A DNA stretch of 64,000 nucleotides from an uncultured Clostridia bacterium (lineage in GTDB: Bacteria; Bacillota; Clostridia; Christensenellales; Borkfalkiaceae), in the NCBI GenBank assembly GCA_944367415.1, contig CALVWN010000060.1, positions 1-64,000 of the forward strand, in the 5' to 3' direction. Shown piece after piece: positions 42,961-52,024 of this stretch. How positions within the stretch are numbered: position 1 is the stretch's first letter; each line of letters opens with the position of its first letter. The position numbers were made by a program, and so were the translations under genes. A model generated the notes under the pieces. The model saw only the letters and a program-made list of their open reading frames with translations, was not told the origin of the DNA and made no database searches.

Positions 42961-43626
42961 TCAGAGAAGCACGGCACCGTTGATGACGAGGGAGAACCGG
43001 CAGCCGAGAAATTCCGCCGCCTTTCTCGAGAGCTGCATCCTGCCGAAGTAGATCTCGAAGTAATCCATCACCGAGCAGATGGCGGTGTCGATCTCGATGT
43101 GCAGCGCGATGACCTTCCCCTCCTCCTCCACGCGGACGAAGGAGCGCTCCGCCGCGAGATTGACGCGGTCGTGGATATTCGCCTGAAAGACGTCTTTGAC
43201 GGCGTTTTTGACGCGGCTCTTGTGGACGTCCGCCTTGTCGGCGATGATGAGCGCGGAGGAGACGTCCGAGACGGGCTGGCCGTACTGTTCGTCGTGGTTT
43301 CCGATCGCCATCATGATCTCCGCCGCCTCCAACGCACTCATGCCGAGGCGGGTGAGGATCTTATAGGAGAGGATGGCGCCCGACTGGGCATGATCCTTGC
43401 GATTGATGCAGTTTCCGATGTCGTGAAGGTAGCCCGCGATCTCGGCGAGGCGGATGCGATCCTCCCCTTTTCCGAGCGCGCGCAAAATCTCGCCCGACCA
43501 TTTGCTGACGATGCCCGCATGGCGGCGGGAGTGTTCGGTGAAGCCGAGCGCCTCGATCTGCCGTTCGGACATCTCCATGATCGCCTCGACTTCACTGTCG
43601 CGGCGGATGGTGGCAAGATCGAGCAT
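42961..43626 (-). CDS. HD-domain phosphohydrolase
   Basis: A 221-residue protein with an HD fold in the first 140 residues: HSRRHAGIVSKW, AGYLHDIGNCI (HD pair) and GNHDEQYG. The last 80 residues (LHIEIDTAICSVMDYFEIYF) form a separate small domain. HD proteins hydrolyse nucleotides or other phosphate esters; the substrate is unknown. Its ATG is 2 bp after the TGA of the PfkB gene (CGGAG as ribosome-binding site), so the two are coupled. Confidence 0.82.
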   Translation of the reverse strand: MLDLATIRRDSEVEAIMEMSERQIEALGFTEHSRRHAGIVSKWSGEILRALGKGEDRIRLAEIAGYLHDIGNCINRKDHAQSGAILSYKILTRLGMSALEAAEIMMAIGNHDEQYGQPVSDVSSALIIADKADVHKSRVKNAVKDVFQANIHDRVNLAAERSFVRVEEEGKVIALHIEIDTAICSVMDYFEIYFGRMQLSRKAAEFLGCRFSLVINGAVLL

Positions 43627-43627
43627 C

Positions 43628-44551
43628 TCAGAACTCCGTTACGTTGAGGCTCGCCAGGATCTCCTCGTATTTCGCCTTGGTAAAGGAGATGGTGTCGAAG
43701 GTGGTGACGGTCGCCGTTCCCGCCGCAACGCCCGCGCGCAGGATGTCGGGCAGATCCGCCCCCTTCTGCAGCATCGTCGCCGCGGCGGCGACCATGCCGT
43801 CGCCCGCGCCCACCGTCGAATTGACGGCGACGTTGATGCTCTTGCAGAAATAGTTCTTGGTGCCGTTGGTGATGACCGCGCCGTCCTTGCCGAGCGAGAG
43901 CAGCACGATCTTCGCGCCGCGGTCGAGCAGTTCGCGGCAGCCGGAGAGCATATCGTCTTTGTCCTTGAATTCGCGCCCCAGCGTCTCCTGCAGTTCCTCG
44001 AGGTTGGGCTTGACGAGGTCGATGCCCGCCTCGAGCGCGGCAAACAGCTTTGCCCCCTCCGTATCGGCGATGCGCAGCGAGTGCGGATCGACGGTGCGGA
44101 AGATCTCGCGGTAATAGCTCGTATCCACCCCTCTCGGAAGCCCCCCCGAGATGACGGTGACGTCCGAACGGGAGGAGAAATTGCGGATGATATGCATGAG
44201 TTCCGCAAGTTTCTCGGGAGCGACCTGCCCGCCGATATCGTTGATCTCGGTGAGCATGGATTTCTTGTCGATGCACTTGTAGTTCTCGCGCACCCTGCCG
44301 CTGTTCCAGACAAAGGCAAATGGCACGCCCTCTTTGTCGAGCGCACGCTCGAACATTGCGCCGTTCTCATTGTACATAAAGCCCGTCGCGTACGCCTCAC
44401 CGCCCAGCCGCGCCACGCCGATCGCGACGTTGAGCGCCTTCCCGGTAAAGGACAGCGTCTTGTTTTTGACGATGTTGACCTTGCCGATGTTGAGCTGGTC
44501 GAGTTCGATGGTGACGTCCACGCTCGGACTCATGCAGACTGTAAGGATCAT
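43628..44551 (-). CDS. PfkB-family hexose-phosphate kinase (1-phosphofructokinase/tagatose-6-phosphate kinase type)
   Basis: A 307-residue ribokinase-fold kinase. MILTVCMSPSVDVTIEL at the start and GKALNVAIGVARLGG are typical of the FruK/LacC branch, as are KPNLEELQETLGRE and the catalytic NSTVGAGDGMVAA (Asp base, anion hole). No fructose or tagatose transport genes are nearby, so the substrate is open. AGGAGG precedes the ATG at 44549-44551. It has its own promoter and is followed by the HD-domain gene. Confidence 0.85.
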   Translation of the reverse strand: MILTVCMSPSVDVTIELDQLNIGKVNIVKNKTLSFTGKALNVAIGVARLGGEAYATGFMYNENGAMFERALDKEGVPFAFVWNSGRVRENYKCIDKKSMLTEINDIGGQVAPEKLAELMHIIRNFSSRSDVTVISGGLPRGVDTSYYREIFRTVDPHSLRIADTEGAKLFAALEAGIDLVKPNLEELQETLGREFKDKDDMLSGCRELLDRGAKIVLLSLGKDGAVITNGTKNYFCKSINVAVNSTVGAGDGMVAAAATMLQKGADLPDILRAGVAAGTATVTTFDTISFTKAKYEEILASLNVTEF

Positions 44552-44622
44552 GTTACAAACTCCTCCTGTAGCTTCCTCCCCGAAGGATGGGGTCTTTCCC
44601 GCGCTTATCATGGCGCAATGTT

Positions 44623-44651
44623 ATTATATTATGCTTTCTCGGAAATTTCAA
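44623..44651 (-). promoter_or_regulatory. Promoter of the PfkB-HD unit
   Basis: Minus-strand TTGAAA (44646-44651), 17 bp, TATAAT (44623-44628). Confidence 0.8.
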
Positions 44652-44662
44652 GAGCAAGCGGG

Positions 44663-44694
44663 AAAAAAATTGCAGAAAAAACGCTCTTTTTGCA
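44663..44694 (-). terminator. Likely terminator of pfkA
   Basis: On the minus strand TGCAAAAA and TTTTTTCTGCA can pair around GAGCG with a small bulge, followed by AATTTTTTT. The stem is AT-rich, so strength is uncertain. Confidence 0.5.
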
Positions 44695-44712
44695 GACAAA
44701 AGTGTTGTAACC

Positions 44713-45675
44713 TCACATGGAGATCATCTGCAGCGTCTCGTAAAGCTCGTAGTTGAACTTCTTTTTCATGGAGACCGCCTCGATGATGTCCATGTCGATG
44801 ATCTCGTTTTTGTGGATGCCGACGACGCGGTTGCCGATGCCGTCCTTGAGAAGGCGCACCGCTTTGTTGCCGAACTGCGCCGCGAGCATTCTGTCCGCCA
44901 TCGAGGGCGAACCGCCCCTCTGGACGTGCCCGATGCAGGTGGGGCGCACCGAATAGGTCGTCACCTCCTGCAGTTCGCGCGCAAATTTCTCCGCGCTCGT
45001 CACACCCTCGGCGACGATGATGATGTTGGAATGTTTGCCGTTCGCGCGCGAACGGTTGATGCGCATGACGATGTCGTCAAGATTGTAGGAGATCTCGGGC
45101 ACGACGATGATCTCGGCACCCGACGCGATGCCCGCATAGAGGGCGATGTCGCCGCAGTGACGGCCCATGACCTCCACGACGGAAATGCGCTCGTGCGAAT
45201 TCATCGTGTCGCGGAGCTTGTTGATGATCTCGAGGCAGGTATTCACCGCCGTATCGAACCCGAGCGTGTAGTCGGTATATTCGAGGTCGTTGTCGATGGT
45301 ACCGGGAATGCCGATCGTGGGAATGCCGTAGTCCTCCGTCAGACACTTCGCCCCGCGGAAGGATCCGTCGCCGCCGATGACGACAAGCCCCTCGATGCCG
45401 CGGCGCTCCAGCGTCGCGACCGCCTGCTTCTGCCCGTCCACCGTGAGCATCTCGAGGCAGCGCGCCGTTCTCAGCTTGGTGCCGCCCCTTTGTACGATGT
45501 CGGAGACCGAGCGCATCTCCATGGGCATCATCTTATCTTCGATCAGCCCCGCGTACCCGCGCTCAATGCCATACACCTCCATGCCGAAGTAGATCGCCGT
45601 TCTGACGACCGCACGGATCGCCGCGTTCATTCCGGGCGCGTCGCCCCCGCTCGTCAATAGTCCGATTCGCTTCAT
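44713..45675 (-). CDS. pfkA: 6-phosphofructokinase (ATP-type)
   Basis: A 320-residue PfkA catalysing the committed step of glycolysis. GLLTSGGDAPGMNAAIR, IGGDGSFRGA (Gly-Gly-Asp-Gly of ATP-dependent enzymes), PGTIDNDL (catalytic Asp) and EVMGRHCGDIAL are all conserved. AGGAGG precedes the ATG. In many Clostridia pfkA follows dnaE as here; a promoter in the gap gives it separate expression. Confidence 0.96.
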   Translation of the reverse strand: MKRIGLLTSGGDAPGMNAAIRAVVRTAIYFGMEVYGIERGYAGLIEDKMMPMEMRSVSDIVQRGGTKLRTARCLEMLTVDGQKQAVATLERRGIEGLVVIGGDGSFRGAKCLTEDYGIPTIGIPGTIDNDLEYTDYTLGFDTAVNTCLEIINKLRDTMNSHERISVVEVMGRHCGDIALYAGIASGAEIIVVPEISYNLDDIVMRINRSRANGKHSNIIIVAEGVTSAEKFARELQEVTTYSVRPTCIGHVQRGGSPSMADRMLAAQFGNKAVRLLKDGIGNRVVGIHKNEIIDMDIIEAVSMKKKFNYELYETLQMISM

Positions 45676-45711
45676 CTTAAGCCTCCTGATCTCGTTTTTC
45701 GTTCCTTTCGC

Positions 45712-45739
45712 ATTATATCAAATTATTTCCGAAAAGCAA
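45712..45739 (-). promoter_or_regulatory. Promoter of pfkA
   Basis: Minus-strand TTGCTT (45734-45739), 16 bp, TATAAT (45712-45717). Confidence 0.7.
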
Positions 45740-45803
45740 AGTTATTTGAACGCAATTTTCGGGAAAACTTTTTTCCCGGGGCACAATGTTCCCCGTTTGC
45801 CCG

Positions 45804-48800
45804 TCATATGAGTTTGACGCACGCCGCGGGGAGAAAACTGCGCAGCTCCGCCTGCAGCGCGCGGGAGAGATGCACGGAAAATTCATACCGCTTTCCGCCG
45901 TGCAGGATCTTGGTGCGGATCTCCCCCGCATAGGCGGAAATGGTGTCGAGAAGCTCCGTAAAATCCTCCTCGGAGAGGGCGCGCGCATCCAGCCAGAGCA
46001 CCTGTTCGTGCGCGGGCGCCTGCTCGGCGCTCGCCTCCTGCCCCTGTTCGGGCGGCACGAATTCGGTCAGATGGTCGAGGATGATGCAGGGCTGCTTCTC
46101 GGCGGGAGTGTCGATCTTGCCCGAGAGGCGCACGACGCCGTCGTGGCGGATGTAGGGCTTGATCTTCTCGTACACGCGCGGGAAGGCGACGCACTCCACG
46201 CTGCCGTAGAGATCTTCCACCGTGACGAACGCCATGATGGCGCCGCCCCGCGTGTTGATCTTTCTCACCGCCGAGACGATGCCCCCCATCGTGACCTGTT
46301 CGCCCGCGGTGAACTGCTGATACGTCCTGTCGCCCGTCTCCTCGTCCTCCTCGTAGTCTGCGAGCATTCCCGTGTTGAAGTTGCAGTCGGTGAAGTAGGC
46401 GGAATAGGCGCCGAAAGGATGGCCGCTGACATAGACGCCCAGCACCGATTTTTCCTTGGAGAGCAGCTCCGCCGTGCTCCATTCGGGGATGGAGGGATAC
46501 GTTACCTCGGGCGCCTTCTCCTCGATGATATCGCCGAAGAGCGACATCTGCGCGCTCGACTTCTGCTTGTCGATGGCGGCGAGACGGCGCATGAGATCCT
46601 CGTAGACGGCGTGATACTGCGAGCGGTGTTTGCCCATCGAGTCGAACGCGCCGCCGAAGATGAGGCTCTCCACCATCTTCTTATTGACAAACCCGATACA
46701 GCGCATGAGGAAATCGGCGAAATCCTTGAACGCGCCGTGCGCCTCGCGCTCCTCGATGACCTTCTCCATCGCGCCGATCCCCACGCCGCGCAGAGCGCAA
46801 AGCCCGAACCGAAGCCCGTCTCCCTGCACCGAAAAGTAGGCGCGCGACTTGTTGACGTCGGGCGGATAGACGGCGATGTTCTTCTCCTTCATGTAGACGA
46901 CGTACTTCGCGATCTCGTCGATCTTATCGATGCGGTTGTTGAGGACGCCCGCCAGAAACTCCTTCGGGTAATACTTTTTGAGGTATGCCGTCTGATAGGT
47001 GACGACGGCGTACGCCGCCGCGTGCGACTTGTTGAAGGCATAGGACGCAAAGCTCTCCATCTGCGCGAACAGCTCGGCGCTCACCTCGGGCGGGATGCCG
47101 TGCGAGGCACAGCCCGTGATGTTGCCCCCCTGCTCGATGTCGCCGTAGATGAACTTGTCCTTCTGCGCCATCAGCTCGGAGCGATGCTTCTTCGCCATCG
47201 CGCGGCGCACGAGATCTGCCTGCCCCAGAGAGTACCCCGCGAGGTTCTGGAAGATCTGCATGACCTGTTCCTGGTAGATGATGACGCCGTATGTCTTTTC
47301 GAGGATGGGCTTCAAAAGCGGCGTGAGATAGGTGATCTTCTCCGGCTCGGCGCGGTTTTTGAGGTAGGTCGGGATGAAATCCATCGGCCCCGGGCGGTAG
47401 AGCGAGATGCCTGCGATGAGATCCTCGAGACAGGTGGGCTGGAGCTGCTTCATGAAGCGTTTCATGCCGCCTTGTTCGAGCTGGAACACGGCGTCGGTAT
47501 CCGCCTCCGAGATGAGCTGATAGGCGCCCGGATCGTCGCACGCCTGGTCGAAGGTGATCTCCCTGCCCGTGTCCTCCTTGATATAGTCGAGCGTCTTCTT
47601 GATATCGGTGAGCGTGGTGAGCGCGAGGAAGTCCATCTTGAGCATTCCGATGGATTCCACTTCCTTCATGTCGAACTGGGTGGTGATGTCCTCGCCGTTT
47701 CTCGAGAGCGGCACGTTGTCCGCGATCTTTTTGCGGCAGATGACGACGCCCGCCGCGTGCATGGAGGTGTTGCGCGGCATCCCCTCGAGCTTGAGCCCCA
47801 TGTCGATGACGCGCTTGAGCTGCTCGTCCGACTCGTAGATCTCGATGAACTCGGGGTTGCGCTTGCCCTCCTGGTCGGCGAGCTTTTTGAGTGCCTCGTC
47901 GTGCTTGTCGGGGTCGTTCTCCGTCTCGGCGACCTTCTTGCGGCAGCTCTCGATGTTCAGCCCGAGCAGCTCGCGGATGGTGGATTTGCCGTCCATGAGC
48001 TTGGTCACGCGGTCGGTGTCCGAATAGGGAACGCTCATGACGCGCCCGACGTCTTTGATGACGGCGCGCGAGGCGAGCGTACCGAACGTGACGATCTGGG
48101 CAACGTTCTCGGGGTGATAGCGCCTGCGCACATATTCGATGGTCTCCCCTCTGCGCTCCGTGCAGAAGTCGACGTCGAAGTCGGGCATGGAGACGCGGTC
48201 GGGGTTGAGAAACCGCTCGAAGAGCAGATCGTAGCGCAGCGGGTCGACGTTGGTGATGCCGATGGCATAGGCGACGATGCTGCCGACGCCCGAGCCGCGC
48301 CCCGGGCCGACGGGGATGCCGTGCAGCCGCGACCAGTTGATATAGTCCCAGACGATGAGGAAGTAGTCGGCAAACCCCATCTTGATGATGATGCCGAGTT
48401 CGTATTCGGCGCGCTTCATGATGTCGTCGGTGACGGGATCGTAGCGCTTGGGAAGCCCCTCCATCGTCAGCCGCCGCAAAAATTCGGGCGATGGCGTGCC
48501 GTCGTCCGCCGTATAAAGCGGGATGAGCGACTTGTCGTAGATGGGCGAGCCGTCCTCCTTCAGGTTGAAGGGCGTGTCGGTGTCCGAGACCTTGTCCGCA
48601 ATGACGCGGGTGTTGGAGATCGCCTCGGGCAGATTGGGAAAGAGCGCCGCCATCTCATCGCCCGACTTCATGTAGAACTCGTGCGTCTGCATCTTCATGC
48701 GGGAGGGATCGTCGAGCGTGCGCTTGGTCTGGATGCACATGAGCACATCCTGCATCTCCCAGTCCTCTTTGTGCAGATAGTGCACGTCGTTGGTGGCGAC

Positions 48801-49394
48801 CAGTCCGATCTCCGTCTCGCGCGCGAGGCGCACGAGAAGGGGCAGGATCTGCTTCTGCTCGGGGATGCCGTGATCCTGGATCTCTATGTAAAAGTCCTCG
48901 CCGAACGCCGCCTTCATCTCGAGCGCGAACGCCTTCGCCTTGTCGTACTCCCCCGCGAGCAGCAGGCGCGGGATGCGCCCCGCAAGGCAGGCGGAGAGAC
49001 AGATGACGCCGTTCGTGTGTTCCTTCAGAACGGTGTAATCGATGCGCGGGCGGTAATAATAGCCGTCCACGAAGGCGAGCGAGTCGAGCTGCACGAGATT
49101 GACGTACCCCGCCTTGTTCTTGGCGAGCAGGATGAGGTGATCGGCGCGCTGGTCGATGTGCTCGCGGTAGTCGTCCACGACGTAAAACTCGCACCCGACA
49201 ATGGCTTTGATCTTGTTTTTCTTGCACTTTTCGGCAAATTTCAGCGACGCATACATATTGCCGTGGTCGGTCACGGCAACGGCGTCGATATGATTTTCCT
49301 TGCAGTGACGGACGAGGTCGTCCACTTTCACCGCACCGTCCAGAAGACTGTATTCGGTGTGCAGATGCAGATGTACAAAGTCCGTCATTGGCAT
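45804..49394 (-). CDS. dnaE: DNA polymerase III alpha subunit (DnaE type)
   Basis: A 1196-residue C-family polymerase. The PHP domain comes first (FVHLHLHTEYSLLDG, AVTDHGNMY); the palm carries GPGRGSGVGSIVAY and the catalytic MPDFDVDFC (Asp405, Asp407). Helix-hairpin-helix, OB-fold (VTMGGIVSAVRKINTRGG) and C-terminal regions follow. The length fits DnaE1. No exonuclease insertion is present, so this is not PolC. It overlaps whiA by 10 nt from the ATG at 49394, or by 3 nt (ATGA) from the ATG at 49388; GGAG lies 4 or 10 nt before them. Last gene of the murB-PHP-whiA-dnaE unit. Confidence 0.97.
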   Translation of the reverse strand: MPMTDFVHLHLHTEYSLLDGAVKVDDLVRHCKENHIDAVAVTDHGNMYASLKFAEKCKKNKIKAIVGCEFYVVDDYREHIDQRADHLILLAKNKAGYVNLVQLDSLAFVDGYYYRPRIDYTVLKEHTNGVICLSACLAGRIPRLLLAGEYDKAKAFALEMKAAFGEDFYIEIQDHGIPEQKQILPLLVRLARETEIGLVATNDVHYLHKEDWEMQDVLMCIQTKRTLDDPSRMKMQTHEFYMKSGDEMAALFPNLPEAISNTRVIADKVSDTDTPFNLKEDGSPIYDKSLIPLYTADDGTPSPEFLRRLTMEGLPKRYDPVTDDIMKRAEYELGIIIKMGFADYFLIVWDYINWSRLHGIPVGPGRGSGVGSIVAYAIGITNVDPLRYDLLFERFLNPDRVSMPDFDVDFCTERRGETIEYVRRRYHPENVAQIVTFGTLASRAVIKDVGRVMSVPYSDTDRVTKLMDGKSTIRELLGLNIESCRKKVAETENDPDKHDEALKKLADQEGKRNPEFIEIYESDEQLKRVIDMGLKLEGMPRNTSMHAAGVVICRKKIADNVPLSRNGEDITTQFDMKEVESIGMLKMDFLALTTLTDIKKTLDYIKEDTGREITFDQACDDPGAYQLISEADTDAVFQLEQGGMKRFMKQLQPTCLEDLIAGISLYRPGPMDFIPTYLKNRAEPEKITYLTPLLKPILEKTYGVIIYQEQVMQIFQNLAGYSLGQADLVRRAMAKKHRSELMAQKDKFIYGDIEQGGNITGCASHGIPPEVSAELFAQMESFASYAFNKSHAAAYAVVTYQTAYLKKYYPKEFLAGVLNNRIDKIDEIAKYVVYMKEKNIAVYPPDVNKSRAYFSVQGDGLRFGLCALRGVGIGAMEKVIEEREAHGAFKDFADFLMRCIGFVNKKMVESLIFGGAFDSMGKHRSQYHAVYEDLMRRLAAIDKQKSSAQMSLFGDIIEEKAPEVTYPSIPEWSTAELLSKEKSVLGVYVSGHPFGAYSAYFTDCNFNTGMLADYEEDEETGDRTYQQFTAGEQVTMGGIVSAVRKINTRGGAIMAFVTVEDLYGSVECVAFPRVYEKIKPYIRHDGVVRLSGKIDTPAEKQPCIILDHLTEFVPPEQGQEASAEQAPAHEQVLWLDARALSEEDFTELLDTISAYAGEIRTKILHGGKRYEFSVHLSRALQAELRSFLPAACVKLI

Positions 49395-50278
49395 ATTTCT
49401 CCGTAAATTTGCATGAGTTTTCGCATTCTGTGATTGAGTCCCCCCTTGCTCACGCCGAGCAGCTGCGCAAGCTCGGAAAGGGAGAGCGTCGGATGCTCCA
49501 GGCGCACCCGCGCAGCCTCGCGCAGGCCCTCGGGAAGGGTGGAAAGGACGCCCGCCTCGCGCAGTTTCTGCAGCGCGAGCGTCTGCGCGGCGGAGGCGAT
49601 CGCCGCCTTGTCGGCATTGCCCGCCATGCAGTTCTGGATGCGGTTTTCGTTGTTGCTCTGTTCGCGGGCGGCAGAGACGGCGTCGAGCTTGCGCAGGGCG
49701 CTCCCGGCACCCAGCACGGACAGTACGTCCGAGATCGCCTCCCGGCTCTTGACGTAAGCGACGAAAGTATCGCCGCGGCGCACGACCTTGCCGAACAGTT
49801 CAAACCCCGAGAGCAGCTCGCAGAACTCCTCCGCGCGCGCCTCGGTGAAGAACACGCACTCGAGGTGATACCCCGTCGAGGCGCCGTCGTGCGGGAGCGT
49901 GCAGCTTCCGCCGCCGATGAGCGCGGCGCGCAGATAGGCGAGCGCCGCCTCCCCGTCCTCAAAGAGGCGCTCGTGCAGGGTGCGCGTCACATGGAGGATG
50001 CGCTCCGCATCCTCTCCCCCGCAAAAGATCACGAGCTTGTCCCGCTTGCGCTTGGGGTCGCGCATCGCCTCGCGCACTTCGGGGCGCGCGCCGAACAGTT
50101 CCGCGAGCCGCAGAAAATATTCGGCGACGCGCTCGTTTTCGCTGACGATCTCAAACCCGCCGTCGGTGAGCGACGCGCCCGTCGCGAGCAGCCCGGCGAG
50201 CGCCGCCGCGGCGCCCTCGCGGGTCTTGGGGATATGCGCGAGCAGATCGCGCCTAATCTCACTGGTAAAATTGGTCAA
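49385..50278 (-). CDS. whiA: WhiA-family DNA-binding protein
   Basis: A 297-residue WhiA: an N-terminal LAGLIDADG-like fold (TSEIRRDLLAHIP, ALIGGGSCTLP, YHLECVFF) and a C-terminal helix-turn-helix (LEHPTLSLSELAQLLGVSKGGLNHRMRKL). In Gram-positives it affects division and chromosome segregation. The TTG at 50276-50278 is chosen since GGAG stands 6 nt before it and the conserved N-terminus begins there. In many Firmicutes whiA follows rapZ and yvcK; here a PHP gene and murB precede it. Confidence 0.93.
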   Translation of the reverse strand: MTNFTSEIRRDLLAHIPKTREGAAAALAGLLATGASLTDGGFEIVSENERVAEYFLRLAELFGARPEVREAMRDPKRKRDKLVIFCGGEDAERILHVTRTLHERLFEDGEAALAYLRAALIGGGSCTLPHDGASTGYHLECVFFTEARAEEFCELLSGFELFGKVVRRGDTFVAYVKSREAISDVLSVLGAGSALRKLDAVSAAREQSNNENRIQNCMAGNADKAAIASAAQTLALQKLREAGVLSTLPEGLREAARVRLEHPTLSLSELAQLLGVSKGGLNHRMRKLMQIYGEICQ

Positions 50279-50288
50279 AGCCGGCTCC

Positions 50289-51062
50289 TTACAGATGCTC
50301 CTCGCGCCATCTTGCGAGACGGAACGAAGGGAGCTTCCCGTCGATATTGTCGATGCGCCCGAGCGGAATGCCGACGCGCGCGATCTGCTGTTCGGCGAGC
50401 GCGCAGTCGCCGATGCGGTCTGTCGAATGTGCGTCCGAATTGATGACGAACCGCACGCCCGTATCCGCCACCTTGGCAAGCTCCTCGTCCGAGAGATGCT
50501 CCTTTTTGGAACTGATCTCGAGATAGGTGCCGTAGTCGCGGCAGCACTTCGCCACCTCCACGGCGTCTGCAAAACAGCAGTAGTTGAGGTGAGAGATGAC
50601 GTCGACGGGGTGCGTCTTTACGGCGTTGATATAGGCGCGCGTCGTCTCGCGCACGAGACTGCGCGAAGGCCTGGCGTGCAGCTGCGTGCGCAGCCAGCTC
50701 CCCAGCCCCAGGCGGCTGTCGTGCATCTTCGGGAAGTTGACGAGCACATGGATGCCGACGACGAACAGCTCGAAGTTCGCATAGTCGCGCTCGGTGAGAT
50801 CGCACCTTCCCGACTCGGTGAGGATGTTGCTCTCCAGACCCAGAAGGGCGCGGATGCCCGTCTCGCGCTCGGCGGCGCGCAGTTCGCGGATGTACTGCGG
50901 AAGTTCTCTTCGCTTCAGCCCGCGGAAAAGGTGAGAAAAGCCGTGTTCGGTGCAGCCGATCTCGGCAAGCCCCAGCGCCTTTGCGCGCCGTAAATTTTCC
51001 GAAAGAGTGCTTTTCCCGTCCGAATAGACGGTATGCGTATGATAATCTGCCGTAAGTTTCAT
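50289..51062 (-). CDS. PHP-domain metal-dependent phosphoesterase
   Basis: A 257-residue stand-alone PHP protein: DYHTHTVYSDGKST (HxH metal ligands), GCTEHGFSHLF, GLESNIL, HLNYCCF and INSDAHSTDRIG (D-x-H). It resembles YcdX/HisK-type phosphatases; substrate unknown, with no histidine genes nearby to support HisK. The ATG at 51060-51062 follows GAGGG. It sits between murB and whiA, with spacings of 35 and 10 bp, in one operon. Confidence 0.85.
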   Translation of the reverse strand: MKLTADYHTHTVYSDGKSTLSENLRRAKALGLAEIGCTEHGFSHLFRGLKRRELPQYIRELRAAERETGIRALLGLESNILTESGRCDLTERDYANFELFVVGIHVLVNFPKMHDSRLGLGSWLRTQLHARPSRSLVRETTRAYINAVKTHPVDVISHLNYCCFADAVEVAKCCRDYGTYLEISSKKEHLSDEELAKVADTGVRFVINSDAHSTDRIGDCALAEQQIARVGIPLGRIDNIDGKLPSFRLARWREEHL

Positions 51063-51097
51063 GATCCCTCTTTTGCGGAATAAAATATTCGGATATT

Positions 51098-51979
51098 CTA
51101 CGGAATGCGGCGGATCTCCTCGCGCAGCACGATGCCCGTGCGCGCCGTGACTGTCCGCCCGATCAGGTCGATAAGCGCGGCGATCTCCGATGCCGTCGCG
51201 CCCTCGTTGAGGATAAAGTTGGCATGCGCGTCGGAGACGACCGCACCGCCCACGCGCGCCCCCTTGAGGCCGCACGGCTCGATGAGCGCGCCCGCCGACA
51301 TTCCCTCGGGATTGACAAAGACGCAGCCCATGCTCCTGCCCTTGGGGAGCTTGCGGCGGCGGGTGCGGAAATAGCAGCTCTCGCGCGCGATATCCTCCGG
51401 CAGCGCCTGTCTGCCGCGCAGCGTCACGCCCAGCACGGCGATGCCCGACAAGAAGACGCTCTGCTTGTCGCCGAACGCACATTCGCGCGCCGGAAGCGTA
51501 CAAAGCTCCCCTCCGCTTGCGCAGAGCACGCGCTCCGTGATGTCGGAGAAGTGCAGTTCGCGCACGCCGGCGTTCATTGCCGTGCCCCCGCCCATCGTCA
51601 TGGGGATGCCCGAAAAGGGAGAGAACCCGCCGATGCCGCGCGCCTGCGCAAACGAGAGCAGCGCGCCGCCCGTGACCCCCGCGCCCGCAAAGACGAGCGG
51701 CCCGTCCGCATCGAGCGTCCGCAGGCGGCAGAAGCGCACGACGACCCCTTCGAACATCCCGTCCGAAGGGAGGACGTTCGCCCCCGCGCCGAGGATGCAG
51801 TGCGGGATGCGCCCGCGTTCCAGCCAGGCGAGCAGCGCCGCCCCCTCCTCCGCCGTGCGCGGCTGTGCTTCCGCCGCCGCGCTTCCGCCGCAGCCGATGG
51901 TCGTGTGGCGGGAAAAGTCAAACCCGCGGGTGCAGGGAAGGTGCGGAAAGCGTGCCTTCAAATGCGCAAACAGCTCCAT
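51098..51979 (-). CDS. murB: UDP-N-acetylenolpyruvoylglucosamine reductase
   Basis: A 293-residue FAD enzyme reducing the MurA product to UDP-MurNAc. FSRHTTIGCGGSAAA, LGAGANVLPSDG (FAD-binding) and PFSGIPMTMGGGTAMNAG are conserved. The proton-donor motif reads MGCVFVNPEG, with Cys219 at the place where many MurB enzymes have Ser; Cys occurs in some lineages, and activity is still expected. The stop is TAG. The ATG at 51977-51979 has AGGTGA upstream. First gene of the murB-PHP-whiA-dnaE operon. Confidence 0.95.
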   Translation of the reverse strand: MELFAHLKARFPHLPCTRGFDFSRHTTIGCGGSAAAEAQPRTAEEGAALLAWLERGRIPHCILGAGANVLPSDGMFEGVVVRFCRLRTLDADGPLVFAGAGVTGGALLSFAQARGIGGFSPFSGIPMTMGGGTAMNAGVRELHFSDITERVLCASGGELCTLPARECAFGDKQSVFLSGIAVLGVTLRGRQALPEDIARESCYFRTRRRKLPKGRSMGCVFVNPEGMSAGALIEPCGLKGARVGGAVVSDAHANFILNEGATASEIAALIDLIGRTVTARTGIVLREEIRRIP

Positions 51980-51995
51980 TTTATGTTCACCTTCT

Positions 51996-52024
51996 ATTTT
52001 ACCATATTCAACGGCATATTTCAA
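51996..52024 (-). promoter_or_regulatory. Promoter of the murB-whiA-dnaE operon
   Basis: Minus-strand TTGAAA (52019-52024), 17 bp, TAAAAT (51996-52001). The -35 box overlaps the stop of the upstream gene. Confidence 0.7.

Noticed and set aside
45740..45803. Terminator after dnaE
   Set aside because: Inverted repeats exist (GGGAAAA/TTTTCCC) but no T-run follows in the dnaE direction; left unannotated.
45786..49406. 1206-residue frame opposite dnaE
   Set aside because: It is the mirror frame of a GC-rich conserved gene; no start signals, and the composition is rich in Asp, Val, Arg and His as expected of antisense frames.
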